Positions 1 through 12,014 of a stretch of 64,000 nt of DNA are shown one piece after another; the stretch's first letter is position 1; each line of letters starts with the position of its first letter. The position numbers and the translations under genes were made by a program. Source of the DNA: Cylindrobasidium torrendii FP15055 ss-10. Taxonomy: Eukaryota > Basidiomycota > Agaricomycetes > Agaricales > Physalacriaceae. The notes under the pieces are model-generated. The model was not told the origin of the DNA and did no database searches. It worked only from the letters and a program-made list of their open reading frames with translations. Location of the stretch: assembly GCA_000934385.1 (NCBI GenBank), contig KN880537.1, positions 1 to 64,000 of the forward strand, in the 5' to 3' direction.

Positions 1-828
1 AGGGTTACTCGCCCCTCTCAGAGGGGCATACTCTTTACTAACTCATACTAACTCGTGATTATTCTACATTAGCTCCGTTGTAAGTTCTCTTACCCTAACC
101 TTAGTGCACATTCTTCAATATACCGCACCTTGCACCAGCCCATCCCGTCTTCATCTCCCTATCCCGTCTTCGCTTCCTTCTCGCTTCCCTTGCCCGCTCG
201 CCCCGCCTCCACTGTCGTTGCATGCCAGTTCGAGCATTATAATGATCGATGGCTAGACAGGACAATGGCAGTGGCCGATCAATGAATTGCCCGACGAGCA
301 AAATATTGCATTCGGTATCCCGACAATGCCAGGCAAGCCTTATGCAGCCTTATAATGGATAGATAAGGAATTTGTTTATTGTGTGATGGTTGTCAAAATC
401 GAAGGACCCAACAACGTACGCACAATCGCTAGGCTCTAGTGGCCTGTTTAGTACCTCGAAAGCCCTACGCTGACAATAATGTACGTTGCGTCGAACAAAG
501 GCCAACGAAAGTCCGGCGATCGAGAGATAGGTCCATTGGCCCCGTTCGGTCTACTCAAACTTGCAAGCCAGAGAAGAATTAACGACTAGCTAGCGCTACT
601 CCTCCTTTATATCGAGATATACTGGACCGCTTTCATTTGATAGGCTGTCTGCGGACCGCCCCGCCGAATGCGTCAGAGTCTGAATCGGAATGGCATAGCA
701 GTCCCACTATGGCCGCCATCTTCCATGGTACAAGACGTTACATTGTATGTTGGTTACACTATGTTCTACAAATCGAACACCAGATAGGCTATCCAGAATC
801 ACACCGCCGCATGCGGGGACAACAACAT
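1..828. other. Left-edge non-coding stretch
   Basis: I see no reading frame with recognisable protein content here. Short open frames are compositionally ordinary, and the one on the plus strand at 637-1020 is antisense to the COX7C-like gene. A perfect short inverted repeat, CCCCTCTCAGAGGGG, lies at 12-26. It is too isolated to interpret. Confidence 0.4.
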
Positions 829-1128
829 TCAAGGGTTCTTGAGACCGCCCTTCTTGTTCCTACCCCGAGCAAGCATCAGACGAGGTGTCCTACTGACGAG
901 GACAATGAAGACGCACCACCTCCACCAGATAGCGACCATCGGGATGCCAAACGCAATGGTGGTAAAGGGAACGAGCTTGGCGTAGAGGAACGTCGTCTTG
1001 TTGGCGTAGGTGAATGGTAGGTGATAGCCCTACACGATGCTCAGTGTCTCGACTCTCAACACATAGAAATCACCAGCGTAACGCACAGGTGGGGAGTGGG
1101 GGCTGCGGCGGACGACAGTGGGGATCAT
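829..1128 (-). CDS. Probable cytochrome c oxidase subunit VIIc (Cox8/COX7C-like), mitochondrial
   Basis: Three short exons on the minus strand give a protein of about 70 aa. It has an Arg-rich amphipathic start (MIPTVVRRSPHS), then GYHLPFTYANK, one membrane span (about AKLVPFTTIAFGIPMVAIWW) and a basic tail ending KKGGLKNP. A mitochondrial presequence, an xLPFxYxNK motif and one TM helix is the layout of COX7C, the yeast Cox8 subunit of complex IV in the inner membrane. The second intron (860-916) is canonical (GTGCGT...TAG). The first is odd: the frame is kept only by a 33-nt intron at 1030-1062. A TATATAAGA box lies on the same strand near 1200-1208, about 75 nt upstream of the ATG. The family call rests on pattern memory; another small inner-membrane protein is possible. 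Confidence 0.5.
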
Positions 1129-2480
1129 TCTAGCCCAGAGGTGGTAGGTCGAGAGAAGATGGGTGGGAGAGAGGGGAGGGAAGAGTTGACGAGTTGAGAG
1201 TCTTATATAGAGCACCAGGCCAAGAGAGGTCAGATGCACATTCGAGCGTTCCGGATTGGCCAGCTGACGCTTCGTTGCGTTGTTCATCATTCAGATTGGT
1301 CACAGCGAAGGAGACATTCACTTCAACGCCGAACTGGAGCTTCCCTCGGTTCGAAGACGGTCGATGCGCAGCGTGGTAATGACAATACAATGGCCTAGAC
1401 TGTTGGCGCCGCACAGAGAACGACGCGGCCAATGTGTTCCAACAACGGAGGTTGGTTTTGATATCGACACCGGGCTACAAGGGCATATATACCTCGTTTA
1501 TCTTGACTTCTACATCTGTAATGGAGGCGGACATGGTCACTGTGTCCGAGTACCATACAATGTCGGTCTATCCTCTGGGAAAGCCCTGGCTCGTATCCTG
1601 GCAATCTGTGAGAGAGCGCTTACCCCCAGCTGGCACCTACGTCTACAGCGACTGATGAGAATGGAGCCTGCCTATAGAGTACTTTTTAGGATGTCTTTAG
1701 CGGCTTGGATGACGATCACTGACCAATGAGCAGGTCTCTCAGGTGAGCCACAACCGTGTCCGCATGCTTCTCTTTTGCAGCGATGAGTTGGAGAACGAGA
1801 GGCAGCTCAGCTACTCGCGACGATGCCCATGGACGGTGGCACGCTCGAGTCCGAACATGTCTTCTTGTAGTGAGAAAGTTCCCATGGTGTGGGGCCGCAT
1901 ACGTTCTGAACAAGAAACAAAGGCCGTCTTAGCGCATTTATCTTGGTCTATGACCAGTGCGAAGTTCGTTGGAATTTAGAAGGCAGGTCAAGGCGCAGAT
2001 ATGAAGCCTCATCTGAACGTCCCACACCACATTGGCGTCATTCCTGGACTATCTGAGAACGGGCACAAAGGCCGAACGAAGACGAATGAACGCAGAAAAA
2101 GTTGTCGGAGAGGCTCATTCAAAGCGGCGACGAACACCGCCGGGCCGGAATGGCTATGGGAATGCGATGACTTACACACTGTACTATGAGTCGATTGGAG
2201 ATGAATTGACAGTGTGCTTGAACTATCGAAAATGAGCTGGTACTTCTCTTCGACGGATGGTGGTCTCCCGAAATGTGAAAGGAAGCATTTACCCAGTAGA
2301 GGCATGATCATGATGGTTCGAAACAAACATTCCCAGCGCACAGCCACTATCAATGAAAGGCCCCTTCCCACGCTCGCGCTGGGCGCTCGAAAGTATTTAA
2401 GGGCCGCAACCCGGGCTTGCTTCCTGCCACCATCTTGGTTTTTCTTTTCTTCTTGCACAACCTCTCACGTTTTACGAAAA
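1129..2480. other. Intergenic region, 1.35 kb
   Basis: It contains the TATA box of the COX7C-like gene near 1200-1208 and the promoter of the secreted protein gene, with a TATTTAAG box near 2394-2401. In between, several frames overlap on both strands without a convincing gene. A 30-residue stretch on the minus strand ending at 1716 looks faintly like the first strand and helix of an ABM-type monooxygenase, but no continuation was found. Confidence 0.4.
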
Positions 2481-3203
2481 ATGAGATTTTCGACCCGCAT
2501 CTTGAGCGTCTGTGTGTTTGGCGCGTCTCTGACGCTGGCATCCTTCCTCCCCTTCCACCTGCGCCTCTCTCCGCGACAGGACGTCCAGATTCCGGACCAG
2601 TGCGTTGCGGGGTGCGGCGATGTCCCAACTCGGGTTGGTGCCAATGTACATACTCACTTTACTCTCGAACCTACCGTGTCCATCGCTGACGCGATACTAG
2701 AACAACTGCACGACGGAAGTGTGCTGCACAGAAACGTTTTTCAACCAATTCGTGACGTGCTTCACTTGTATCGGGGACTACCTCAACGATACCGACTTCT
2801 CGACGGCCCAGGCCACTCTCAATAGTACGTTTCGTAGTACCGGAACGCCGAATCCAACTCATCCTTTGGTGTCTTAGCGCTCCAGTCCCAATGCGCGGAT
2901 GCTGGTACCACCATAGCGCCCGTTTCATTCTCGTCCACCGCATCTGGGTCTGCCACCGGATCCAGCAGTGTTTCGGCTTCAACCACGTCCGGCTCGGTGC
3001 CCACGACGTCCGCTAGCCAGGCGACAACCACAAGCCGCAGCACTACGCGCACCTCGGCCTCTTCGACATCGGAGAGCTCGTCTGGCTCGGCGAGCGCACC
3101 CTCGTCTTCATCTACAGGCCAGCCAGATGGCGCTCTCGGGCTTGACGCGCGGACAGCCTTGAGCGTGGCCTTTGTGGCTGCCCTGGGCGCTCTTGCTATC
3201 TAA
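2481..3203 (+). CDS. Small secreted Cys-rich protein with Ser/Thr-rich stalk and GPI-anchor signal
   Basis: Three exons: 2481-2645, 2701-2824 and 2878-3203. Introns are GTACAT...TAG (55 bp) and GTACGT...TAG (53 bp); a donor at 2634 is an alternative for the first. The protein starts with a hydrophobic signal peptide (residues 1-20). A compact domain follows with Cys in the pattern CxxxC...C...CC...CxxC...C (DQCVAGCG, TEVCCTETF, VTCFTCIGD, SQCADAG). Next comes a region of about 60 residues that is almost all Ser, Thr, Ala and Gly. The C-terminus is hydrophobic (ALSVAFVAALGALAI), as in a GPI-attachment signal. This layout is common among basidiomycete cell-surface proteins of unknown function. 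It is CFEM-like in spacing but lacks a clear eight-Cys CFEM motif. Likely location: plasma membrane or cell wall. Confidence 0.8.
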
Positions 3204-3632
3204 ATTCCATGTGGGATGATGACGATGCGTTGAGGGCGCTGGTGAATATTGGTATTTGAATGAATCGGATGTATGGTGTCGAGTTTGGTCAATGGTGACA
3301 CTCGAGTGCATGGACTTCTTTTCTTGGTTCCCTATTTAAATAGGTACACTTATCTTCTCGGCAGTGCAAAAGATGGCTTTGTCGCTTTGCTTCCTCGGTT
3401 TGTGTGAGGTTACTCAAGGACATGTTCGCATGAGTTCGGCACATCGGTCCGCCACAGATTAGACGGATCAACTCACGGATCAAAGTCGCGATCGCAAAGC
3501 GCATGCAATACTGATATGATCACGATGCTTTCTGCCACGTCTTGCACAACAACCATCACGCGCTCTCCTGCTCCTCAATACCCCTCCAAAAACATCGCTT
3601 GAACTCGCGCCTAAACGATTTCACACTCGACC
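3204..3632. other. Intergenic region
   Basis: This is the 3' flank of the secreted protein gene and the promoter of the PBDC1 gene. CCTCCTCAATACC-type pyrimidine runs precede the start at 3633. I see no additional gene. Confidence 0.5.
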
Positions 3633-4584
3633 ATGTCCACCACCGCGATAACCCCCACGCATACCCAGGCGTTCGACCCCAACCAGGCGCAGAACGCTGC
3701 TGAAATCGAAAAGCAGTACGTTTCCCGCCCATATCGCGCTTCCATATCCTCCAACGCGTAGTCAACTCGCCGTGCGGTACTGTGTTCTGATTCCATATGC
3801 TGGTAGGTTTGCGGTCAAGGCCGTTGAGCACGCGCAGACGTACTGGAATCTCCTCGGCGCAATACCCCCGCGCGACCTGAAGCTCACTTCGGTGGACGAT
3901 GAGTTGTATGAGGCTGTCCTCGAGGCGTTTCCTCCTGCGGACAAGCCGAAGGAGGGCGTGAAGACGTTTGATTATACGAAGCTCGACGAAGACATGATGA
4001 AGACGCCGGATGGCAAGGAGCGGTGGAGAGCGTTCATCTCAAAGTGCGTTTCCCCCTCTCCTCCCCCCTCCCTCGCCATATTCTTCTGTTGTGCGTGGTT
4101 GCTGATGGGAGGGGCAGATTCGAAAACAAGGTCAAGGACTTTAACTTTGGCTCTTTGATTCGTACGGACGCGTCTGGGGAGTACACGGAGCGCAATACGA
4201 TGTTTGTGACACGGATACAGGTCAGTTCAGTTCAGTTCAATCTCTACTTCTGCCGGGCGTGGTTCCTGGACGTGTGGTTCCCCGTGGTCGTGTTTCTCCA
4301 TGCGACTGCCGTGCATTGCCATGCGTTTTGATTCCTCCCGCGTATCCTCTCCCATGCCCGTGCTCATGCTCACCTATCGCTAGTTTTACGCCATTGAGAT
4401 TGTGCGCAACCGTCATGGGCTAAACGACGCGTCGTGCGAGATCGCAAAGAAGGACGCAGAGGAAGAGAGGCAGAAGAAGGAAAAGAAGAAGAAGGAGAAG
4501 GAGGAGAGGAGGGCGGCAAAGGAGAAGGAGCGCTTGGAGAAGGAGGCGCAGGAGAAAGCAGCTACTGAGAAGGAAAGCGCATAG
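3633..4584 (+). CDS. PBDC1: PBDC1 / yeast Chp1 (YPL225W) family protein, eEF1A biogenesis chaperone
   Basis: Four exons: 3633-3715, 3807-4043, 4118-4220 and 4384-4584. All junctions are GT-AG and keep the frame. The protein starts MSTTAITPTH and then carries the PBDC1 core: AEIEKQFAVKAVEHAQTYW, the KLTSVDDELYEAVLEAFP segment, a WRAFI motif, FNFGSLIRTDASGEY and a C-terminal FYAIEIVRNRHGLND. The yeast homologue binds nascent eEF1A at the ribosome and helps it fold; the human protein is PBDC1 (older name: polysaccharide biosynthesis domain-containing 1). The last 45 residues are almost entirely Lys, Glu, Arg and Ala, forming a predicted charged single helix. The family call is firm. The ATG is chosen because the first exon joins in frame and matches the family's short N-terminus. 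Confidence 0.88.
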
Positions 4585-5046
4585 TGTAATGTGTGTATGT
4601 ATTATGTACGTTGTATGTACACAGGTGGATGGAAGACGTATTTATGTCTGTCTTGATTCATGTTGGGGTGCATTTTGAAGAGGTCACGCATTTTGTAGCC
4701 TCTCCGGTCTGGGTGTGTGCGTTCCCTTATTGGGCGTGTTCTTTGTTAGACCATGGGACATGCGTCGCTTCGGTCTTCGTATTGCTTGGCCGTACTGGGA
4801 TTCGCAGAGCGCGCGCTCGAGTATTATATCAACTTGCTTGGTACCCTTCTTGACTGCCGAGCAATAGTGACACGGGACGGAACATTATGGACGGCTCAGA
4901 CAGCCTTAGAGCCATTCGCGTTGCCGCTGATTGAATGTTCGTGCAGAATTTCGAAGGTATCATGGATTCGCTTCACTAGGGTAGAAGTTTGGCTATGCCT
5001 ATTCCAAACACCATAGATGATATTGTCAAGTTGTACCAAAGAAACA
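4585..5046. other. Convergent intergenic region
   Basis: This holds the 3' ends of the PBDC1 gene (+) and the type I F-box gene (-). AT-rich repeats such as ATGTATTATGTACG follow the PBDC1 stop. I see no gene in it. Confidence 0.5.
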
Positions 5047-6477
5047 TTAGAAATCGGATTGAACAGCATACATACGTAGCGGCGCGATTCCTTCATCTTC
5101 ATAAAAAGGAAGTAACATTTTCTGTCGTTCATATTCCTTCTTCAGTGTCTCTAGAGCATGAGCCATCTTCATAAGCATCATCCCGTCCAGAAAATCAGAC
5201 TTTTCCTCCCGGATTCGAACCTCCTCCAGCGGCGCCCATAACTTCTTGTCCAGTGCCCCCCGTCGCTGTAGTATTATTTTGCAAATGACAGACGGATAGT
5301 TGACACGGCCCACGTCGAGGCATAGCACCTTGAGCCGCTGAAGGGGGACTGGAACGCCGGGGAATGCCAAAAGGTCACTCAGCAAGGCGTTGAGATGGAT
5401 CTCGCCGCCTACTCTGAGGTGTAACACTTCGACATTGGGCGTTAGGCGCCAGAAGTCCAAGATGTCCGAAGATAGACACGACGCGTCATCGCTAATCGAG
5501 AGATCCAACAGATTGTCCAGGTTGCAGTGAACGAGAAGTGGTTTCGAGATGAACCGGAAGCCAGTGATTTTGAGCCTCAGTTTCGTCAACGACGGGGCAT
5601 GTAGCCTGTGGAGAATGGTCTTGACGAGAGGCTGCAAAGAGTGTTCGAAATCATATTTATTTGCAAGATCGATGATCAGTGTGGTCAGACGAGGGAAGAC
5701 CTGCACTGCGCCTAGTGGCCTTGCCGTGAGCGCATCATTTTCTGCCTCGTCCTCGTGCCCGTGCCCTAAATCGGCGTGCAGCGTCTCTATATCCGAAAGC
5801 AGATGCAGACTGTTGTTCAGCATGTGTCCCATGTTTGTGGAATACACCGTGATGTTCTGCCAGGGGAGCAGAAGCTCCAATGTGAGGCTATAATCCTCGA
5901 TGGCGATGAGAGCAAGGGAACGAAGAGCATGCGCGTTCCGGAAACTCTCGATTTTCTTGAATGCCTCATCGGATGCTGAAGCCTGTATGGACATTGGCGA
6001 AAAATGTAGACCAAGATGTTCTAGATATGGGAAAGATTCGGGAACCTGCAGGGCTGCGAAGAAAGAGTGCGAGGCGTCCGACGTGAACCTCTGCCATCTG
6101 GGAGCCGTCGCGCAGATGACAGGTATCAGTTCATTCCACACTGTGATGGCTGCGTAGTGGCGTACAACAATGACAATATCGAGCTTGCACTTCTGCGTGA
6201 GTTGCAGTAGATGTTGCGTGCGCGCGACAACTTTTGCTGGTTTGTATTTACGGGCCCACACTCTTGTTTGAGGGTATAGAAATAGAGGGATTCGTATTTT
6301 TGCCCAAAGCAAGGGTGTGCTGATGGTGATAGCGCGCCAGGATCGAGACACGCATGCTAGGATCCACGGGGGCGACGTTGCGTCTAACGAGCTGAAATGT
6401 ATGTCCTCGGTGGGAGCCGTACATCGATGAAAGATCGCAATTAGGATATCGTCAGGCAAATTCGCGATAGAGATCAT
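5047..6477 (-). CDS. Type I F-box protein, copy 1
   Basis: A single-exon gene of 476 codons. ATG at 6477 gives MISIANLPDDILIAIFHRC, and the F-box-like domain spans about residues 1-65, including PPWILACVSRSWRAIT and STPLLWAKIR. The rest is rich in Leu with a regular LxxLxL spacing (for example APSLTKLRLKITGF and NVEVLHLRVGG), suggesting a degenerate leucine-rich-repeat solenoid for substrate binding. F-box proteins recruit substrates to SCF (SKP1-CUL1) ubiquitin ligases; the substrate is unknown. It is transcribed divergently from the type II F-box gene at 6768 across about 290 bp. It is closely related to the copies at 14592 and 16422, sharing the C-terminus (YEDEGxxPLR...VQSDF). An upstream in-frame TTG was not used because an ATG fits the domain start. 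Confidence 0.88.
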   Translation of the reverse strand: MISIANLPDDILIAIFHRCTAPTEDIHFSSLDATSPPWILACVSRSWRAITISTPLLWAKIRIPLFLYPQTRVWARKYKPAKVVARTQHLLQLTQKCKLDIVIVVRHYAAITVWNELIPVICATAPRWQRFTSDASHSFFAALQVPESFPYLEHLGLHFSPMSIQASASDEAFKKIESFRNAHALRSLALIAIEDYSLTLELLLPWQNITVYSTNMGHMLNNSLHLLSDIETLHADLGHGHEDEAENDALTARPLGAVQVFPRLTTLIIDLANKYDFEHSLQPLVKTILHRLHAPSLTKLRLKITGFRFISKPLLVHCNLDNLLDLSISDDASCLSSDILDFWRLTPNVEVLHLRVGGEIHLNALLSDLLAFPGVPVPLQRLKVLCLDVGRVNYPSVICKIILQRRGALDKKLWAPLEEVRIREEKSDFLDGMMLMKMAHALETLKKEYERQKMLLPFYEDEGIAPLRMYAVQSDF

Positions 6478-6767
6478 GGTTTGAAGCAAAGAAGTTTCGG
6501 CGGCTTCCGTGATGCTGTGATCGAATCAACATTCTTCGGCAAAATGCGAGATCATGTCACTGTAAGTCTGTAAGGCAGCGCAGCCCTGGCGCAGCCGCCG
6601 CCGTTGCAAAACAAATAGAACTACGACAATACCTCAGAAAGACTCATTGTCAAGGAAAACATTGCTACACCGTATTCTTTGTTTCTTCTTCCGAGTCACA
6701 TAGCGATCACTATAAAGGGCTTGCACTCCAGCACGGTTTTCGATCAGCATCCCTCGACCTGACACTC
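6478..6767. promoter_or_regulatory. Divergent promoter between type I and type II F-box genes
   Basis: The minus-strand half has a GATCACAGCATCACGGAAGC-like element before the type I start, matching the other type I genes. The plus-strand half (about 6630-6767) has the type II block: AAAGACTCATTGTCAAGG, an ACATTG/ACAATTG element, TTTGTTTCTTC, TCACATAGCGATCAC, TATAAAGGGC (about 6713-6722) and GATCAGCATCC just before the ATG. The block is nearly identical in order and spacing upstream of the type II genes ending at 12393 and 62123. Confidence 0.7.
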
Positions 6768-8417
6768 ATGTCTTTCGCACCATCCACCGTAAGTTATAGA
6801 ATGATCTTTCGAGAATTTCTAGACACTCATATTCCCAAGGACCACACACCCATACTCTCGTTGCCTGACGAGATCGTAGCCTCTATAGCAGAGGCTTACG
6901 TACTTGAAGTTATCGGGGATGACTTCTCCGTCAAGTTCCAAATTGCTGGAGGTCTTCCGCCACAATTTGTACTCATGGCCGTCTGCAAACGCTGGAAGAG
7001 TATCTGTACTTCGAATCCATGGCTGTGGACCCGCATCTGCATAGATTTACTCCCTGCAAACCCCGGGCCTAGTACCACCGCGACCGATGCGTCGATCTGG
7101 AAACGGTTCGCAGTTGTATGTGGAAATGCATTTACTTGGGGTGGATCTCTACCTTTGGATTTAAAGCTCAACAACTGGTACTTGAGCAACAAATCATACC
7201 AGACTGTCTCCCAGGGCTGTGATGGACAGGTCTTCGACAGCACGACGCTTGCGATCAAGATCATGCGATTTGCGATTGAGCAGTGCTCACGGTGGAGGTC
7301 CTTTGCTATGCAGTCATCCGACCTGGTACGGGAAACTGGCACGACGGCAGGAATTCCTTGGTCTGATCTCGTCAAGGTCACCAATCGCGTCCCCAAGTTG
7401 GAAACGCTTTTTTTCAATGATTTCTGGGAGGTTCATCCCTTGTACGCAAGTGAGAACCGGCCCGGGAAAGACTACATGAATACCTTTTTGAACGCTCCAC
7501 GTCTCGACGTCGCGACCTTCGCTGCAGGCTTCACTCCTCTGAACCTTCCCTGGGCCCAGCTCACTAAAATCGACATCAACACTACAGGCTTCTTTGCGCT
7601 TCAAACACATGTTGATTATTTCGACATGGTCATGAGGCACACTACCGCTCCCACTGTTTCTTGGGGTGACAACTTGAGCTACTTTGCCGTCAACGATGGT
7701 GACATTGTCCCTACACCCTTGGTGATAGAAAACCCTCACATCGTCAAATTAAAACTACCACCCATGATTTTACCACCGGCGTTGCTGCTTCCAAATCTCA
7801 CAAACCTCGAGTTCTATATCAGCGACGAAAGCGACACACACGTGGATACTGTCTCACAAATTGTACTGTTGCTCAGGGACTCGGGCTGTCGTTTGCTGGA
7901 CCTCACGATCAACGAGTGGCTCACAGTCTACCGCGGGGATATTAATTCATTTGATCCTCTTCTCCCTTACCTTGACTCCCTGCAATCTCTCACTTGGAAT
8001 GCACTACTGGTGGACGTGGACAGTACGATTGATCTCCTGCGAGGTCTGCGTGACATCCTCGGTGCTAACAATCCCGTTAAGCTGCCTAATCTCACGACGC
8101 TCGTGATCAACTTTATGCAGTCGCCCTATGAGCGGGATTGTATCTATACTGGTGATCTCAATTCCTTGGAAGCGGACCCTGTATGGACGATCGTGCAGAC
8201 AAGGATGCTGGAATGGCCCGTGGTCAAGCTGGAGAGGTTCCACATAATAGTGCGAACAAATAAGGGGAACCCGATGAGAGCCAGCAGTGAAGCGTTCGAG
8301 GAATCCGAGGAAGGGAAGAATATCAAAGCCTCTGGTGTAGATTTCGAACTTAGCGTGCCGGTCCAGAGTATAAACTGCTGCACGAGTGTACGTGGATTTC
8401 GATGGACAATGGAGTAA
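6768..8417 (+). CDS. Type II F-box protein, copy 1
   Basis: Open frame of 549 codons, but positions 6789-6839 are probably a 51-nt intron (GTAAGT...AAG) that happens to have no stop and keeps the frame. The related genes at 53913, 56177 and 63733 have a stop-containing intron at the same place. Spliced, the protein starts MSFAPST and runs into DHTPILSLPDEIVASIAEAY, the F-box helix. The GGLPPQFVLMAVCKRW signature follows, then WLWTRICIDLLPAN. The remainder is a Leu-rich solenoid-like region ending near SGVDFELSVPV. The role is probably SCF substrate adaptor; the target is unknown. Its closest relative is the inverted copy at 12393-13955. Confidence 0.87.
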   Translation: MSFAPSTVSYRMIFREFLDTHIPKDHTPILSLPDEIVASIAEAYVLEVIGDDFSVKFQIAGGLPPQFVLMAVCKRWKSICTSNPWLWTRICIDLLPANPGPSTTATDASIWKRFAVVCGNAFTWGGSLPLDLKLNNWYLSNKSYQTVSQGCDGQVFDSTTLAIKIMRFAIEQCSRWRSFAMQSSDLVRETGTTAGIPWSDLVKVTNRVPKLETLFFNDFWEVHPLYASENRPGKDYMNTFLNAPRLDVATFAAGFTPLNLPWAQLTKIDINTTGFFALQTHVDYFDMVMRHTTAPTVSWGDNLSYFAVNDGDIVPTPLVIENPHIVKLKLPPMILPPALLLPNLTNLEFYISDESDTHVDTVSQIVLLLRDSGCRLLDLTINEWLTVYRGDINSFDPLLPYLDSLQSLTWNALLVDVDSTIDLLRGLRDILGANNPVKLPNLTTLVINFMQSPYERDCIYTGDLNSLEADPVWTIVQTRMLEWPVVKLERFHIIVRTNKGNPMRASSEAFEESEEGKNIKASGVDFELSVPVQSINCCTSVRGFRWTME

Positions 8418-8504
8418 AGCTCAGAAAGGAAGTTGCGGACTTCTCTGCGGCTGTAGATAGTGGGACTTGCTTCATACTTTTCACAATTGAATCTTCGATG
8501 CATT

Positions 8505-8760
8505 GTTTTATTTACTGATGCTGCCCGTGCCGATACCTTGTCCCGGGACTATTCAGAATGCTAACATATTCCTAACCTTTGGCCTAGATGTAAGCGATAC
8601 CCTGACAAAGTTCTCTGCGCCTGACGGACCATGAATGTGACGCGTTCGACGTCGTCGAATCGAACCCGCGCGTATGATAAGTCATGGTTGTTAAGAACAC
8701 TGCGGACGCCTCAACTTCAATGGCAACTTGATTCACAGTAGTCAGCCTGGTGCCCTGCAA
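8505..8760 (-). repeat. 3' flanking repeat, copy 1 (SINE-like?)
   Basis: On the minus strand this reads through GACTTATCATACGCGCGGG and TTCGATTCGACGACGTCG, then towards GTAAATAAAACAATGCAT. The same series occurs on the plus strand at about 12015-12260 and 61795-62045. In all three it lies just past the stop codon of a type II F-box gene, in the same relative orientation. GGTTCGATTCG resembles a polymerase III B-box, and an A/T-rich tail lies on the gene side. Because homology continues into the F-box gene, the copies probably spread with the gene. This copy has diverged most. Confidence 0.5.
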
Positions 8761-8840
8761 CCTCAGGATGCGCTGACAGTATCCTGACCAAGGAAGATCT
8801 CGTCGTTAAACTTGAGGCACGATAAGTCCAGATTGTCATG

Positions 8841-9017
8841 TTAAAAAGACGAGGAAAAACTGAGATGTTCCCAGCGGCGTGCGACGATCTGTGCTGTGAT
8901 GGGTTTATGGCACCTGGACGTGTTTGGAAGATATTCAAATAGTCGATATCGTATTTCCGCCCAAAGCAAGGGTGTGCTGATGAGGATATCCTCAGGCAAA
9001 TCCGCGATAGAGGTCAT
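8841..9017 (-). pseudogene. Type I F-box gene fragment with internal deletion
   Basis: From ATG at 9017 the frame reads TSIADLPEDILI and then jumps directly to STPLLWAEIRYRLFEYLP. Intact copies have about 45 residues between these two stretches. It continues through AQIVARR and dies at 8841, so the solenoid is missing. The upstream sequence (TTGATCCAATCACGG, about 9045-9060) matches the promoters of the intact type I genes, so this is a truncated duplicate and not a chance frame. It is not expected to make a working adaptor. Confidence 0.75.
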
Positions 9018-11726
<2,709 letters not shown>

Positions 11727-12014
11727 AAGGGCGATGTGTTTGGCTTACGGAGTCGAGCAGACTGTCACGATTGGGGACTGAACACTACTATCTATCTGTA
11801 TTTGCTGGACTCGCATTGTAAAAGGCATTGGAGGGGTACATATATAATTCCAACCTTTGTTGTTTTGTGGCTTTTTATGCTGATGAAGGGTTTACCAGAT
11901 CCTGGCGCGGGAGGCCTTGCTTGGCGGCGATGCATGATGGATAGATAGGTCAAAGAAAAATGCTTGCTTGCTGAATCTAAGAAGTAGATAACATTAATCT
12001 GTTGTTGTACGCCT
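11727..12014. other. GMC 3' flank
   Basis: An AT-rich 3' region with short runs such as TATCTATCTGTATTTG and no open frame of note. It leads into the second copy of the F-box 3' repeat. Confidence 0.4.

Noticed and set aside
12..26. Short inverted repeat CCCCTCTCAGAGGGG as a transposon end or terminator
   Set aside because: No partner repeat, no element and no gene nearby.
637..1020. A 127-codon plus-strand frame
   Set aside because: It is antisense to the three-exon COX7C-like gene, whose hydrophobic segment and TATA box make more sense.
1716..1930. A minus-strand stretch resembling the start of an ABM-type monooxygenase (LPLVLQLIAAKEKHADTVVA)
   Set aside because: Only about 30 residues fit. 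No exon on either side continues the domain, and splice sites lead to stops.
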